Shown: positions 52,656-61,293 of the stretch, piece after piece
How positions within the stretch are numbered: position 1 is the first letter of the stretch
Layout of the letters: every line of letters begins with the position of its first letter
Assembly (NCBI GenBank): GCA_965140405.1
Contig: OZ223208.1
Coordinates: 1,798,001-1,862,000, forward strand
Source: G963556115 sp963666605
GTDB taxonomy: Bacteria; Planctomycetota; SZUA-567
Reading direction: 5' to 3'
Length of the DNA stretch: 64,000 nucleotides
Translations under genes and position numbers: made by a program
Notes under the pieces: generated by a model
Seen by the model: only the letters and a program-made list of their open reading frames with translations
Database searches by the model: none
What the model was told of the DNA's origin: nothing

Positions 52656-53831
52656 ATGAATAATTTTACTTTTTATGCGCCAACATACTTTGCTTTTGGT
52701 AAAGACACTGAAAACGAGACAGGAAAATATACTAAAAGGTTTGGAGGAACAAAAGTTTTAATCCACTATGGTGGTGGATCTGTTGTTAAGTCTGGTCTCT
52801 TAGATCGCGTCAAGAAATCATTGGATGCAGATGGAATTACATATGTTGAACTTGGAGGAGTGCGCCCTAATCCACGAAGCGGTCTTGTGTATGAGGGCAT
52901 AGAGCTTTGTCGAAAAGAAAATGTTGATTTCATACTCGCTGTAGGTGGAGGTAGTACGATTGACTCTGCAAAGGCTATTGCAGCAGGCGTCCCTTATAAA
53001 GGAGATTTTTGGGACTATTATCAGGGTGAAACTGTCAATGAGGCTATACCACTGGGAACCATTATCACAATCTCAGCTGCTGGTAGTGAAGGATCGCCTG
53101 ATTCAGTTATCACCAAAGAAGAAGGTATGTACAAAAGAGCAACATCTGGTGAAGCCTTGAGACCAAAGTTTACTATAATGAATCCTGCGCTTACTCAAAC
53201 ACTTCCTGCATACCAGACCGCTTGTGGTATTACAGATATTATGGCTCATTTATACGAGAGATATTTGACAAATACAGAAGAGGTTGAAGTTACTGATCGT
53301 ATGATCGAAGCTTTACTTTTAACGATGATTCATGAAGGGCCAAGAGTTATTGAAGATTCAAATAATTACGATGCACGTGCAAATATTATGTGGGCAGGTA
53401 TGATGGCGCACAATAATTCATGTGGTGTAGGTAGAGAGCAGGATTGGACAAGCCATGCGATCGAACACGAACTCAGTGCAAAGTATGATTGTGCCCATGG
53501 TGCAGGTCTTGCTGTTGTAATGCCAGCTGTCTTTACTTATAATCTACAGCATGATGTAAACCGATTTGCTCAGATAGCTGTTCGTGTTTGGGGATGTCAG
53601 ATGGACTTTAATAATCCTGAACGTACTGCGAAGCAAGGGATTGAAGCACTGAGAAGGTTCTTAATCTCTATTGGAATGCCAAAGAATTTTGAAGAAATCG
53701 AAGCAAAAGAAGAAGATATCGAAGAACTTGCACATATTGCCTGTTATGGTGATGTGAATACTGGTGAGTTGGGTGGTTTTGTATCTTTGAATCAAAAGGA
53801 TGTCGAAAATATATATAGACTTATGTTATAG
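52656..53831 (+). CDS. Iron-containing alcohol dehydrogenase (YqhD/BDH-like)
   Basis: A 391-residue group III dehydrogenase. 'FILAVGGGSTIDSAKAIA' is the NAD(P) site; the metal ligands come from 'ITDIMAHLYERY' (Asp, His), 'DWTSHAIEHELSAKYDCAHGAGLAVVMPA' (His pair). It resembles butanol dehydrogenases and YqhD, which reduce aldehydes with NADPH. AAGGA precedes the start, and the UPF0303 gene follows 13 bases after its stop. Confidence 0.92.
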   Translation: MNNFTFYAPTYFAFGKDTENETGKYTKRFGGTKVLIHYGGGSVVKSGLLDRVKKSLDADGITYVELGGVRPNPRSGLVYEGIELCRKENVDFILAVGGGSTIDSAKAIAAGVPYKGDFWDYYQGETVNEAIPLGTIITISAAGSEGSPDSVITKEEGMYKRATSGEALRPKFTIMNPALTQTLPAYQTACGITDIMAHLYERYLTNTEEVEVTDRMIEALLLTMIHEGPRVIEDSNNYDARANIMWAGMMAHNNSCGVGREQDWTSHAIEHELSAKYDCAHGAGLAVVMPAVFTYNLQHDVNRFAQIAVRVWGCQMDFNNPERTAKQGIEALRRFLISIGMPKNFEEIEAKEEDIEELAHIACYGDVNTGELGGFVSLNQKDVENIYRLML

Positions 53832-53844
53832 GAGATCTGTCCAT

Positions 53845-54321
53845 ATGGAAAAAGAAAAATATGTTGAGATTGAAAAAGAGGTAAGAATGCAGGAGGAAAG
53901 TCTTAGGTTTGAAACTTTTTCAAATCGGGAGGCACTAGCTCTAGGAAATTTTCTTACTGACAAAATCTATAGTCAGGAAATAGATTTGTCAATCTGTATT
54001 CGCAAACTGAACGGTTCAATACTCTTTCAACATATGACAGACGGAACTTGCCTGAATAATCAAAATTGGATGAAGCGCAAATTCAATACGGTTTTGTTAA
54101 TGGAAAGAAGTTCCTACGGAGCATGGGCAGAATCAAATATTTCTGGAGAAAACATAGCTCATCATGGTTTGTCAGATGTAGACTATGTATTTTGTGGTGG
54201 TGGATTTCCAATAACCCTGAGAACAGGTGAGATTGTTGCCGTTTTAATTGTTTCAAATCTTCCGCATGAAAAAGATCATGAATTTATAGTAAATGGATTA
54301 AAGGAATGGTTGAGTAAGTAG
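53845..54321 (+). CDS. UPF0303 family protein
   Basis: A 158-residue protein of the UPF0303 (DUF336-like, heme-degrading domain) family: 'FETFSNREALALGNFL', 'LSICIRKLNGSILFQHMTDGTCLNNQNWMKRKFNTVLLMERSSY' and 'GGGFPITLRTGEIVAVLIVSNLPHEKDH'. Its biochemical role is unknown. AGGAGA supports ATG 53845; the earlier in-frame start lies inside the dehydrogenase gene. It is probably co-transcribed with the dehydrogenase. Confidence 0.88.
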   Translation: MEKEKYVEIEKEVRMQEESLRFETFSNREALALGNFLTDKIYSQEIDLSICIRKLNGSILFQHMTDGTCLNNQNWMKRKFNTVLLMERSSYGAWAESNISGENIAHHGLSDVDYVFCGGGFPITLRTGEIVAVLIVSNLPHEKDHEFIVNGLKEWLSK

Positions 54322-54407
54322 ATTCATGTGAAGTTGGATCGTAAAAACAGTATTATCTTTGAACTATTAGTTCCTAGAAATTTTGTTGCGAGAACTAGCA
54401 GATTTTT

Positions 54408-54455
54408 AAGGGTTATAGAGCAGGCAGTGTATCCTGATTCTGTAACCCTTTTTTA
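54408..54455 (+). terminator. Rho-independent terminator of the dehydrogenase operon
   Basis: AAGGGTTA (54408-54415) pairs with TAACCCTT (54443-54450), with further imperfect pairing inside, then a T-run. Confidence 0.7.
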
Positions 54456-54623
54456 AAAGATTATCATAGCAGAGGTAGCGTCTATATTTAATTTAGCTCT
54501 TGGGCTGGATCAACTAGTATCTTTTATTGTAGATTCAATAATTTTCTAGATCTGTGTTTGTGTCATAGAGTTGAAGGTATTGGGTAATAGTAAGGGTTTT
54601 GTGCCTACAGTTGTTTATTAAAT

Positions 54624-54960
54624 AGTGATGCACTCTTTAGTTATGTGTTTGAGACTATCTGTGCCTTTCTGAATGCCGACGGAGGGGAAATTCTGTTTGG
54701 AGTAGAGGATGGTGGTAAAGAGGATATATAAGCGGGTCGGTGAGAATGATATTGATATTACTGGACGTGATAACCTTATTGCTGATCTGTACCTAAATAA
54801 GAAGGACGTATTGTCTGAGACTAATATTTGTCAGTTGTTTGGGAAGGATGATACTATCGGTTCCGTTCTTCCACATTATCGTACGGACTTGATTATGAGA
54901 AGAACGAATCTCGATAGGTATGATGAAAGTGATACTGTATGTACTAACCTTATAAGATAA
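54624..54960 (+). pseudogene. Remains of an AlbA-type ATP-binding/DNA-binding protein
   Basis: One frame (54624-54731) reads 'ETICAFLNADGGEILFGVED', the conserved core of the AlbA_2 domain found in COG2865-type proteins, and then stops. The next frame (54709-54960) reads 'VLPHYRTDLIMRRTNLDRYDE' and 'CTNLIR', a middle part of the same protein family. About 100-150 residues between them and the whole C-terminus are missing, so the gene is deleted internally and truncated. Such proteins occur in mobile regions. Confidence 0.65.
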
Positions 54961-54979
54961 TTTGAGTCTAGGGTTTTTA

Positions 54980-56125
54980 TTATAGATTATTCGAAATATT
55001 TTTAATTGAGATCCATTTAAAACTAATAATCAAAATTATGGCTATTGCTCCAGATAAGTAGAATGGCGCTCTAATGCTACTCAAGTTTAGAACTTTTATA
55101 ACAAAATTCATAATTATAGGTGAAAGAAATTGACCTAAATATAGCATAACACCCATAAATGCCATAGCAGAAGGCGCTTTTTCTTTTTCAATATTTAAAG
55201 ATATTTGAGCATTAAGCAATGGAACAATTATTCCTAATCCTATTCCTAAAAATACTAATCCTAATATTATTAAAATTACACTAGAAGTAAATCCTAAGAT
55301 AAAGAAGCCTAGTAGCAGCATTGAAACGGCAACATATTTAGTATTTTCCTTAAATTTGTTTATAAATACGCTCAGCTTCATACCCACTAAGAATGCAGAA
55401 AAATTTTGGACTGCCATCAGCACACCAATTAGAGTTGTTGGTATTATTGATTCTCTTGTCATGATAATAGAAAAGTTAGTCGCAATTGTATAAAATATCA
55501 TCATTATCACAAACATTAATAACGTATAAGGTATAATTTTTTTCAAACTTTCTTTATCGATTTTATTATTAGATTTTTGTAGATTAACATTTGGTAAAAA
55601 TAGTATAACTAATATTAGCTCTAATAAACCCAGTGAGTATACAGCAAAACTATATCGCCAATTTATTGATACTAGAAATCCTGAAAGCCCTAATGCAATA
55701 ATCCCTCCTAGATTATTCATTGCTGAAGAATATCCCATCAATTTTGATTGATCATTTTTGTCAAAGAAATAAGGAATCAGCCCAGTAGAAAGAGGCATTA
55801 TTAAACCTACTCCTGCACCTAGAAATATCCTAAACAATAACAGGAAGTATATGTTGTTAGCAAATCCGGCTCCACATCCACCAACTAAATATAATATTAA
55901 CCCAATTATAGCAATTGATTTTGTTGAAATTTTGTTAATAACATGACCAAACAATAGGGATGTAAGAATTATAAATAAGGATGGTATTGTTATTATAAGC
56001 TTGATCATTATAGGGTCAACATCCTTAAAATATACTGCTATAGAGCCTAATGCAGGAGCGGTGGCTGCGCCTGACATTACAGTTATTAATGATAATGATA
56101 GAATAACCACCTTAATTTTTTTCAT
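54980..56125 (-). CDS. MFS efflux transporter
   Basis: A 381-residue transporter with 12 predicted helices. The loop between helices 2 and 3 reads 'GHVINKISTKSI' (G-x3-D-R-x-G-type motif A, degenerate), and 'LFRIFLGAGVGLIMPLSTGL' matches motif B/C of drug exporters. AGAGGTG precedes ATG 56125. The start overlaps the end of the marR gene by 14 bases, so regulator and pump form one operon. Composition is strikingly AT-rich compared with the core genes, pointing to acquisition from a Firmicutes-like source. The substrate is unknown. Confidence 0.88.
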   Translation of the reverse strand: MKKIKVVILSLSLITVMSGAATAPALGSIAVYFKDVDPIMIKLIITIPSLFIILTSLLFGHVINKISTKSIAIIGLILYLVGGCGAGFANNIYFLLLFRIFLGAGVGLIMPLSTGLIPYFFDKNDQSKLMGYSSAMNNLGGIIALGLSGFLVSINWRYSFAVYSLGLLELILVILFLPNVNLQKSNNKIDKESLKKIIPYTLLMFVIMMIFYTIATNFSIIMTRESIIPTTLIGVLMAVQNFSAFLVGMKLSVFINKFKENTKYVAVSMLLLGFFILGFTSSVILIILGLVFLGIGLGIIVPLLNAQISLNIEKEKAPSAMAFMGVMLYLGQFLSPIIMNFVIKVLNLSSIRAPFYLSGAIAIILIISFKWISIKNISNNL

Positions 56126-56570
56126 TCTTCTCACCTCTGTTAGTAATAATTGCGTTGTTTGCCATAGACATCAGATTATCAATTATATAATCTATTTGCT
56201 CTATATTCATACCGGTGGATAAAATTGCAGTCCAATATTTTAGTTTATCTACTATAATTGGCTGTATTTTTTTCCCTTTTTCTGTTAATCTCACATTGTA
56301 TGCTCTTTTATCATATGAGTCCTTTTCTCTTAGTACATATTTCTTTTTTTCTAAACTCCTTATTACTCTTGTAGTTAAAGCTTCATCAACGCATAACATA
56401 TCAGACAAATATTTTTGATTAACTCCTTCATTAGAAGCAAGATTAACTAAATAAATGTATTCCGACGAATTTATGTCATATTGCCTTAATTCACTATTTA
56501 AATAAATTTGCGATTGTCTATGAATAATAGAAATCCACTTTCCAATACTTTTATCGTTCTTGTTTTTCAA
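56112..56570 (-). CDS. MarR-family regulator of the MFS pump
   Basis: A 152-residue MarR protein: 'YIYLVNLASNEGVNQKYLSDMLCVDEALTTRVIRSLEKKKYVLREKDSYDKRAYNVRLTEKGKKI' is the winged helix with the wing. The start codon is TTG at 56570 with GAGGAG about 7 bases before it. A TTGACT-N17-TATAGT promoter (minus strand) lies upstream, with one operator half over the -35 and another near the start of transcription. It probably represses itself and the MFS pump. Confidence 0.88.
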   Translation of the reverse strand: MKNKNDKSIGKWISIIHRQSQIYLNSELRQYDINSSEYIYLVNLASNEGVNQKYLSDMLCVDEALTTRVIRSLEKKKYVLREKDSYDKRAYNVRLTEKGKKIQPIIVDKLKYWTAILSTGMNIEQIDYIIDNLMSMANNAIITNRGEKNEKN

Positions 56571-56598
56571 TGTTGTTCTCCTCTTTAGCGGTTTAGTA

Positions 56599-56649
56599 TA
56601 CTTGACTTATCAGCTAAACTATAGTTATAACTGGTTGACAAGTCAAGTA
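56599..56649 (-). promoter_or_regulatory. Promoter and paired MarR operators
   Basis: TACTTGACTT (56599-56608) and AAGTCAAGTA (56640-56649) form a perfect inverted repeat 31 bases apart. Each end belongs to a TTGAC-N2-RTCA-type site (56602-56613 and 56635-56646). On the minus strand TTGACT, 17 bases, TATAGT gives a near-consensus promoter overlapped by both. Confidence 0.75.
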
Positions 56650-56941
56650 ATAGTTTTTTTTTATATATATATTTTTTTGCCTTTCTTTGAAAATCTGGAG
56701 AAGTACCTGTATATGCTTGACTCATTGCAGATATATTGTGAATTTGATGTATAATTTATATTATGTTCAGTTCGCTTTGAGTACTGGATTTGTTTTACAG
56801 TGTGGGGCAATTTAAGAATTGAGTATCATGAGTGATTTTCTATTTTTGTTATGAGACCCATCTTGAAAAATCTGTGGTGTAAGTTATTGATTGATAATAT
56901 TAAGAATTATCATAATTTAGCCATAGCAAGGGATGTAGTAC
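56650..56941. other. Intergenic, very AT-rich
   Basis: Non-coding stretch between the MarR operator and the integrase fragment. No clear feature beyond long T and AT runs. Confidence 0.45.
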
Positions 56942-57172
56942 CAGATTGCTATGAAGCTGGCGAGGCATAGTACAATTGATCTTACTATGAAACTAGATAC
57001 TAATTTTTCCTTGCAGGATAAGTATAAAGCTATTCAGAAATTACCTCAAGTAAAATCAGGTGAAGATGAAAATGATACTGATGATAATAATACAATTATA
57101 GTTAATAAGAGTGTTGATATTGATATTAGCAACACTAATCAAGAAGGGCGATACAGGTTAGAAGGTAGTTAG
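56942..57172 (+). pseudogene. C-terminal fragment of a tyrosine recombinase
   Basis: The frame reads 'QIAMKLARHSTIDLTMKLD' and continues 'LQDKYKAIQKLP', the well-known end of phage-type integrases ('ALARHSDI.LTM..YTH'). The catalytic His is kept, but the Tyr region ('YTH') is 'LDTNF', so the nucleophile is lost. Everything upstream, including the other catalytic residues, is gone. The last 40 codons are Asp/Asn-rich. The fragment lies about 180 bases from tRNA-Leu, a normal integrase target, which suggests a decayed element. Confidence 0.7.
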
Positions 57173-57355
57173 GTGATATTGGGATCGCGAAATCTTGCCA
57201 AAACAGGTGGATTTAGCCGAAAATAGCTTGGTCAGATTTGGGCAAGTTGTGAGGGTAAAAAAAAGCTGCAATGTAAGTGGTTGTTATAAGCAGAAAGCAC
57301 TACAAAAAGTAATGTTTTGTGCGATACTAATAATCTTGATTTTAATGATACAGAT

Positions 57356-57441
57356 TGGTGCCGGGGGGGGGATTTGAACCCCCACACCCGTGAAGATAAG
57401 AGATTTTGAATCTCTCGCGTCTGCCATTCCGCCACCCCGGC
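57356..57441 (-). tRNA. tRNA-Leu (anticodon CAA)
   Basis: On the minus strand the molecule begins GCCGGGGTGGCGGAATGGCA and ends with CCCCCGGCA followed by an encoded CCA (57356-57358). The 7-bp acceptor stem, the anticodon loop TTCAAAA, the long variable arm (ATCTTCACGGGT) and the T-loop GGTTCAAATCC are all present. A long variable arm and the CAA anticodon define tRNA-Leu. Confidence 0.95.
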
Positions 57442-57522
57442 ATCAATTATTACGTTAAAACATTCTATGTATTAACTATTAGATGTCAACTCTTTTGATT
57501 GGTTTTTTTATAGCTTAAATTC

Positions 57523-58284
57523 TTAACTACTTAGAAGCTTGATGCATGATGCAATTGCTAATACTTTTATTATAAGATTGAACTTGCTCTCTGGTATATG
57601 CTTGAGAAGCTTGTATCCTAAAAGAAAGCCAATTACTATCGCTGGAACAATACGTAAATCCCAGACTATTGAGTCCCAAGTAATATTACCTAGATCAATA
57701 TGGAATGGAACTTTCACGGAATTTATTACGATAAAGATACATGAGCGAACTCCCATGAACTCCTCTTTGTTCATACCTAAATACAATAGATAAAGAATCA
57801 TTACTGGTCCTGCTGCATTCGCAATCATTGATGTACTGCCGCCAAGAAAGGCTAAACAGACCATTACGTAGACATTCCTATGAGGTAGATTACCGTTATT
57901 TTTCATCTTTTGCCACTCAGAGAATATAAGCATGAATAAGACAATAAAGCCTATAAGGTGCTTGAGTCCTGTGTCACTAATAGGGTAGTATTTGAGAACT
58001 AAGTAGCCCGCAATAATACCAATAATAACGAGTGGGAGTGCTTTGAATACCTCTTTAAAAATTAAATTTTTTCTATAGAAGTAGATTCCTAAAATATCGC
58101 CACATATAAGTAGGGGGAGTAATATTCCTACGGAGTATGCTGCTGGAAATATACTAGCCATAATAGGGACTGCTAGAATACTGATACCGGCAATCCCTCC
58201 TTTGCCTAGCCCTATTATAAGGCCGACTACTGCAAAGAGTAGCCAGCCAAGAGTTGGATCTATTAAAAATGGTTCTGTAAGCAT
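57523..58284 (-). CDS. TauE/SafE-family permease
   Basis: A 253-residue protein with seven to eight helices of the TauE/SafE (sulfite exporter) family. 'FAVVGLIIGLGKGGIAGISILAVPIMASIFPAAYSVGILLPLLICGDILGIYFYRKN' and 'AFLGGSTSMIANAAGPVMILYLLYLGMNKEEFMG' are the two conserved repeats. The substrate is unproven; family members move sulfite, sulfoacetate or other anions. AGGA precedes the ATG. It lies 29 bases after nfo in a pyrE-nfo-tauE series. Confidence 0.87.
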   Translation of the reverse strand: MLTEPFLIDPTLGWLLFAVVGLIIGLGKGGIAGISILAVPIMASIFPAAYSVGILLPLLICGDILGIYFYRKNLIFKEVFKALPLVIIGIIAGYLVLKYYPISDTGLKHLIGFIVLFMLIFSEWQKMKNNGNLPHRNVYVMVCLAFLGGSTSMIANAAGPVMILYLLYLGMNKEEFMGVRSCIFIVINSVKVPFHIDLGNITWDSIVWDLRIVPAIVIGFLLGYKLLKHIPESKFNLIIKVLAIASCIKLLSS

Positions 58285-58313
58285 TTTGTATCCTGATATT
58301 TAATGTGTAATTG

Positions 58314-59159
58314 TTACTTTGAAAGTTTGCGCGCGGATGCTAGGTTGTCTTCATCACCTCTACCATCGCTAATAGGTGTTTCTAGAATAATCGCAAGATT
58401 CTTGGTATATTTAGATGTAAGGACATTATGTATTCCTGTTTCACCAATATTGCCTAGTCCAATATGTTGGTGCCTGTCTTTACCTGCATCGAAGTCTGTA
58501 AGGCTATCATTCAAGTGGATTATCTTTATAGCTCCTTTGTACATCCCTTTTTCAATAGCTGAGCAGAAACTGCTAAAAGACTTCTGCTCTCTTATATCTA
58601 TTCCACTAGCAAATGCGTGGCAGGTGTCTAGGCATACACCCATCTTGTCTTTACCAAGATTGCATTTATTATAAAGCTCTGTTAGTTCTTGTGCGTTTCT
58701 GCCAATAGTATTGCCACCTCCTGCTGTATTCTCAAGTAGCCATATTGGGCCGTCTGGAATTTCTGTTGTAATCTCAAGGAGTGCTGAACTAATCTGTTTT
58801 ATGCCGTTTTCTATCCCACTATCTTTATGGCTACCAGGGTGGAGTACGAGGTAGTCTGCTCCAATGTTTCTAGCTGCTATGTACTGGAGCTTGATATGGT
58901 CGGTAGCTTTTCGGTGAGGTATTGATTCGGGGTTGGCTAGATTTGGCAGATAGGTTGCATGGACGGTGACTGGATTTAGTGATAATTCATTTAACTGAGC
59001 TTTAAAGCTTTCTGCAGTTTTTTCAGAAATTTGAGGCTCTTTCCATGACCGCGGGTTGGAGACAAATAACTGGAAAGCATCGCACCCGAGAGCTTTAGCT
59101 CGTGCGGGTGCTTTGTCAACTCCTCCGGCGATAGATACGTGTACGCCAAATCTTTGCAT
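58314..59159 (-). CDS. nfo: Endonuclease IV
   Basis: A 281-residue Nfo, which cuts DNA at abasic sites in base excision repair. Zinc ligands lie in the expected places: 'GVHVSIAGG', 'VLHPGSHKDSG', 'LLENTAGGG', 'CLDTCHAFASG', 'HLNDS' and 'RHQHIGLGNIG'. Length is normal. AAGGA precedes the start; it follows pyrE by 14 bases. Confidence 0.96.
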   Translation of the reverse strand: MQRFGVHVSIAGGVDKAPARAKALGCDAFQLFVSNPRSWKEPQISEKTAESFKAQLNELSLNPVTVHATYLPNLANPESIPHRKATDHIKLQYIAARNIGADYLVLHPGSHKDSGIENGIKQISSALLEITTEIPDGPIWLLENTAGGGNTIGRNAQELTELYNKCNLGKDKMGVCLDTCHAFASGIDIREQKSFSSFCSAIEKGMYKGAIKIIHLNDSLTDFDAGKDRHQHIGLGNIGETGIHNVLTSKYTKNLAIILETPISDGRGDEDNLASARKLSK

Positions 59160-59173
59160 GTTACGTGTCCTTA

Positions 59174-59716
59174 TTAAAGTAAGTCATCTTTTGTGAAGAT
59201 TGAGTATAGTTTATAACCTTTCTCTGCTAAAGCTTCCCCACCGCCGTCAAGTCTGTCGACAAGGGCAAAAACTCCAACGATTTCAACATCAGGGCAGGTC
59301 TCAAGGACTCTATCAATTGCTTGGATTGAGCTACCACCTGTTGTAACCACGTCCTCCAATATTGCTATTTTGTCACCAGTTTTAAGTTCAGGTCCTTCAA
59401 TCCATTGACCGGTACCGTGTCCTTTAGGCTCTTTGCGAACTATAAAACCTTCGTATGGAGTCTTTGCGTCAAAGCTCATCGCTACTACTGCACCGATCAT
59501 AGCATCTGCGCCGAGTGTCATACCTCCGACACGATTTATTCCTTTACCTTCTATCATTGATAGGAGAATTTTTGAGGTTAGGTTTAGTCCTTCAGCTCTA
59601 AGGGTTGATGTCTTTCCATTAAAATAGAAGTCGCTTTTCTTTCCAGATGCTAAGACGAAGTCGCCTCTTAAAAAATCTATCTGTGACTTGAGCTTTTCTT
59701 TCCATTCGTTGATCAT
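59174..59716 (-). CDS. pyrE: Orotate phosphoribosyltransferase
   Basis: A 180-residue PyrE that joins orotate and PRPP to give OMP in pyrimidine synthesis. The PRPP motif is 'IAILEDVVTTGGSS' (about residues 114-127). 'ASGKKSDFYFNGK' and 'GFIVRKEPKGHGTGQWIEG' (the flexible loop with Lys-Lys/His) complete the family pattern. AGGAGA precedes the ATG. It is the first gene of a minus-strand run with nfo and the TauE-like gene. Confidence 0.95.
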   Translation of the reverse strand: MINEWKEKLKSQIDFLRGDFVLASGKKSDFYFNGKTSTLRAEGLNLTSKILLSMIEGKGINRVGGMTLGADAMIGAVVAMSFDAKTPYEGFIVRKEPKGHGTGQWIEGPELKTGDKIAILEDVVTTGGSSIQAIDRVLETCPDVEIVGVFALVDRLDGGGEALAEKGYKLYSIFTKDDLL

Positions 59717-59952
59717 GATTTCTCCTGTGATTTATAGATAATTATTAATAGTAGAAATATTATTTTCTTCATTTTTCTCATTAATTTCATTTAACATTAT
59801 AGTATAGATTAGATAAAAAGGCTATGATTTAGGGAAAATATTTTAAATAATTATATGAAATATTGGCATTTATATTGTAAGTCTTTTATTTATAGTGTAT
59901 TATGTGTTTTATTGGGGATCATTGTTATTGTTTGGTATTGTGGATAAAATTG

Positions 59953-59981
59953 TTGACATATTTTGGAAAATCAGGTATTCT
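59953..59981 (+). promoter_or_regulatory. Strong promoter of an untranslated segment
   Basis: TTGACA (59953-59958), exactly 17 bases, TATTCT (59976-59981). Transcription would start near 59988; no credible gene follows before the terminator at 60090-60130. Confidence 0.65.
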
Positions 59982-59987
59982 TATTTT

Positions 59988-60131
59988 ATATGGTTCGTGT
60001 TTACACGGATTTATTTCAGAAATACTGCGTTCAGTGTTGGTTTAAGACTTCCCCCTATAAAAGTTTTGGACTGTATCGCTGTAATGTTGGAGTCCCTTCC
60101 AATCACCCCCCCCGGAAGGGGCTCGTTTTTA
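59988..60131 (+). ncRNA. Candidate small RNA or attenuator leader
   Basis: About 144 bases bounded by a near-consensus promoter and a terminator. It can fold: CGTG-TTTA-CACG near 59998, and AAGACTT with AAGTTTT around the CCCCC-containing loop near 60050, enclosed by GCG..CAGT with ACTG..CGC. I recognise no known family (not 6S, tmRNA, SRP or a standard riboswitch). The substrate-binding protein gene starts 213 bases downstream without an obvious promoter of its own, so the segment may be its regulated leader. Confidence 0.45.
60090..60130 (+). terminator. Rho-independent terminator
   Basis: GAGTCCCTTCC (60090-60100), 13-nt loop rich in C, GGAAGGGGCTC (60114-60124), then GTTTTT. One T-G pair in an 11-bp stem. 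Confidence 0.8.
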
Positions 60132-60343
60132 TTTGCTCTTTTATTTTTTCTAATATCTATTTTTCTATGCTATCTTAGGTGGTTAAACTAAGTGCTCAGA
60201 TTTTATACATATAAAGTTGATAAATATATAAAAAAAAACTTGCCTTTTTTGCTGTTTTATGATTAGCTATATGGCGTATACGATGTAAAAAAGAGTCAAC
60301 TTTTTAGGGTTAACTAAGTCTTATTACTTTAGGAGAAGTTATA

Positions 60344-61267
60344 ATGGGCGAAAAGAAAACATTGAAGATTGCGCACCTTCCAATTACTGACCACCTTGTA
60401 CTAGGTATGGCTAAGGAGATGGAAGATACTGGCCAAGCAAGTATGGAGCATTGCACAATAGAACCAATTAAGAAGACAGGTTGGAATGAGATAGGAGATG
60501 CGCTTAGAAATAAGGAAGTAGATGGCGCCTTTATCCTTGCCCCTTTTGCAATGGAGCTTTTTATCTCTGGTGCAGATATTCAGTTGGTACTTTTAGGTCA
60601 CAAGAATGGTTCGGTTATTGCCTCAAGTAATTCTGGTGGTGTTAAAACTTTGGCTGATTTTAAAGGTAAGATTGTGGTATTCCCATACCAATTGTCAATA
60701 CATACTCTTCTATTCCATAAGCTTCTTAAAGCTAAAGGATTAGAGATGGGGCCTGGTAAGGATGTGCAGATAGAGGTGATGTCTCCTGGACAGATTCCAG
60801 AAGCTGTTGAATGGGATGAAGAAGGCGAACTTGCTGGGTTTATTGTTGCAGAACCATTTGGTAGCAAGGTTGAGAAGATGGGTATTGGTAAGGTTATGGC
60901 GTTGTCTAAGGATATCTGGCCTAACCACCCTTGTTGTGTACTTGTGTTGAGAGAACCTGCGTTAGCTGACTCTGAGTCTACGCAAGAGCTTATCAATACG
61001 CTGGTGAAAGCTGGTGAGTATATTCAAAATAGTCCTAAAGAAGCGGCTGTTATCGGTGCAAAATTCCTTGGTCAGGATGTAGATGTTATAGAGAAGGTTC
61101 TTACAGAGCCAATTGATAGAATTACTACTCACGAACTAATGCCGGTATTAGATGATCTTAAGAAGATTCAAAGCTATTTTGATGAGAATCTTGGTAAGCT
61201 TTCTACACCTATCGATTATGATAAGTTTGTTAATACTACATTTGCTGAAGCAGCAGGGGCTAAGTAG
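60344..61267 (+). CDS. NrtA/TauA-like substrate-binding protein without signal peptide
   Basis: A 307-residue protein of the NMT1/NrtA-like periplasmic-binding fold: 'LKIAHLPITDHLVLGMAK', 'NEIGDALRNKEVDGAFILAPFAMELFISGADIQLVLLG', 'LADFKGKIVVFPYQLSIHTLLFHKLL' and 'GFIVAEPFGSKVEKMG' follow the two-lobe pattern. The N-terminus starts directly in the fold, with no signal peptide or lipobox Cys. No permease or ATPase is adjacent. AGGAGAAG precedes ATG 60344. It may act in the cytoplasm as a binding protein or sensor, or belong to a transport system elsewhere. A structured segment with a terminator lies upstream. Confidence 0.8.
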   Translation: MGEKKTLKIAHLPITDHLVLGMAKEMEDTGQASMEHCTIEPIKKTGWNEIGDALRNKEVDGAFILAPFAMELFISGADIQLVLLGHKNGSVIASSNSGGVKTLADFKGKIVVFPYQLSIHTLLFHKLLKAKGLEMGPGKDVQIEVMSPGQIPEAVEWDEEGELAGFIVAEPFGSKVEKMGIGKVMALSKDIWPNHPCCVLVLREPALADSESTQELINTLVKAGEYIQNSPKEAAVIGAKFLGQDVDVIEKVLTEPIDRITTHELMPVLDDLKKIQSYFDENLGKLSTPIDYDKFVNTTFAEAAGAK

Positions 61268-61293
61268 TAGAGGCTAAGTATTATGTGATATTT

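Noticed and set aside
57195..57377. Plus-strand open frame over the tRNA
   Set aside because: It runs into the tRNA-Leu gene on the other strand and has no start signal.
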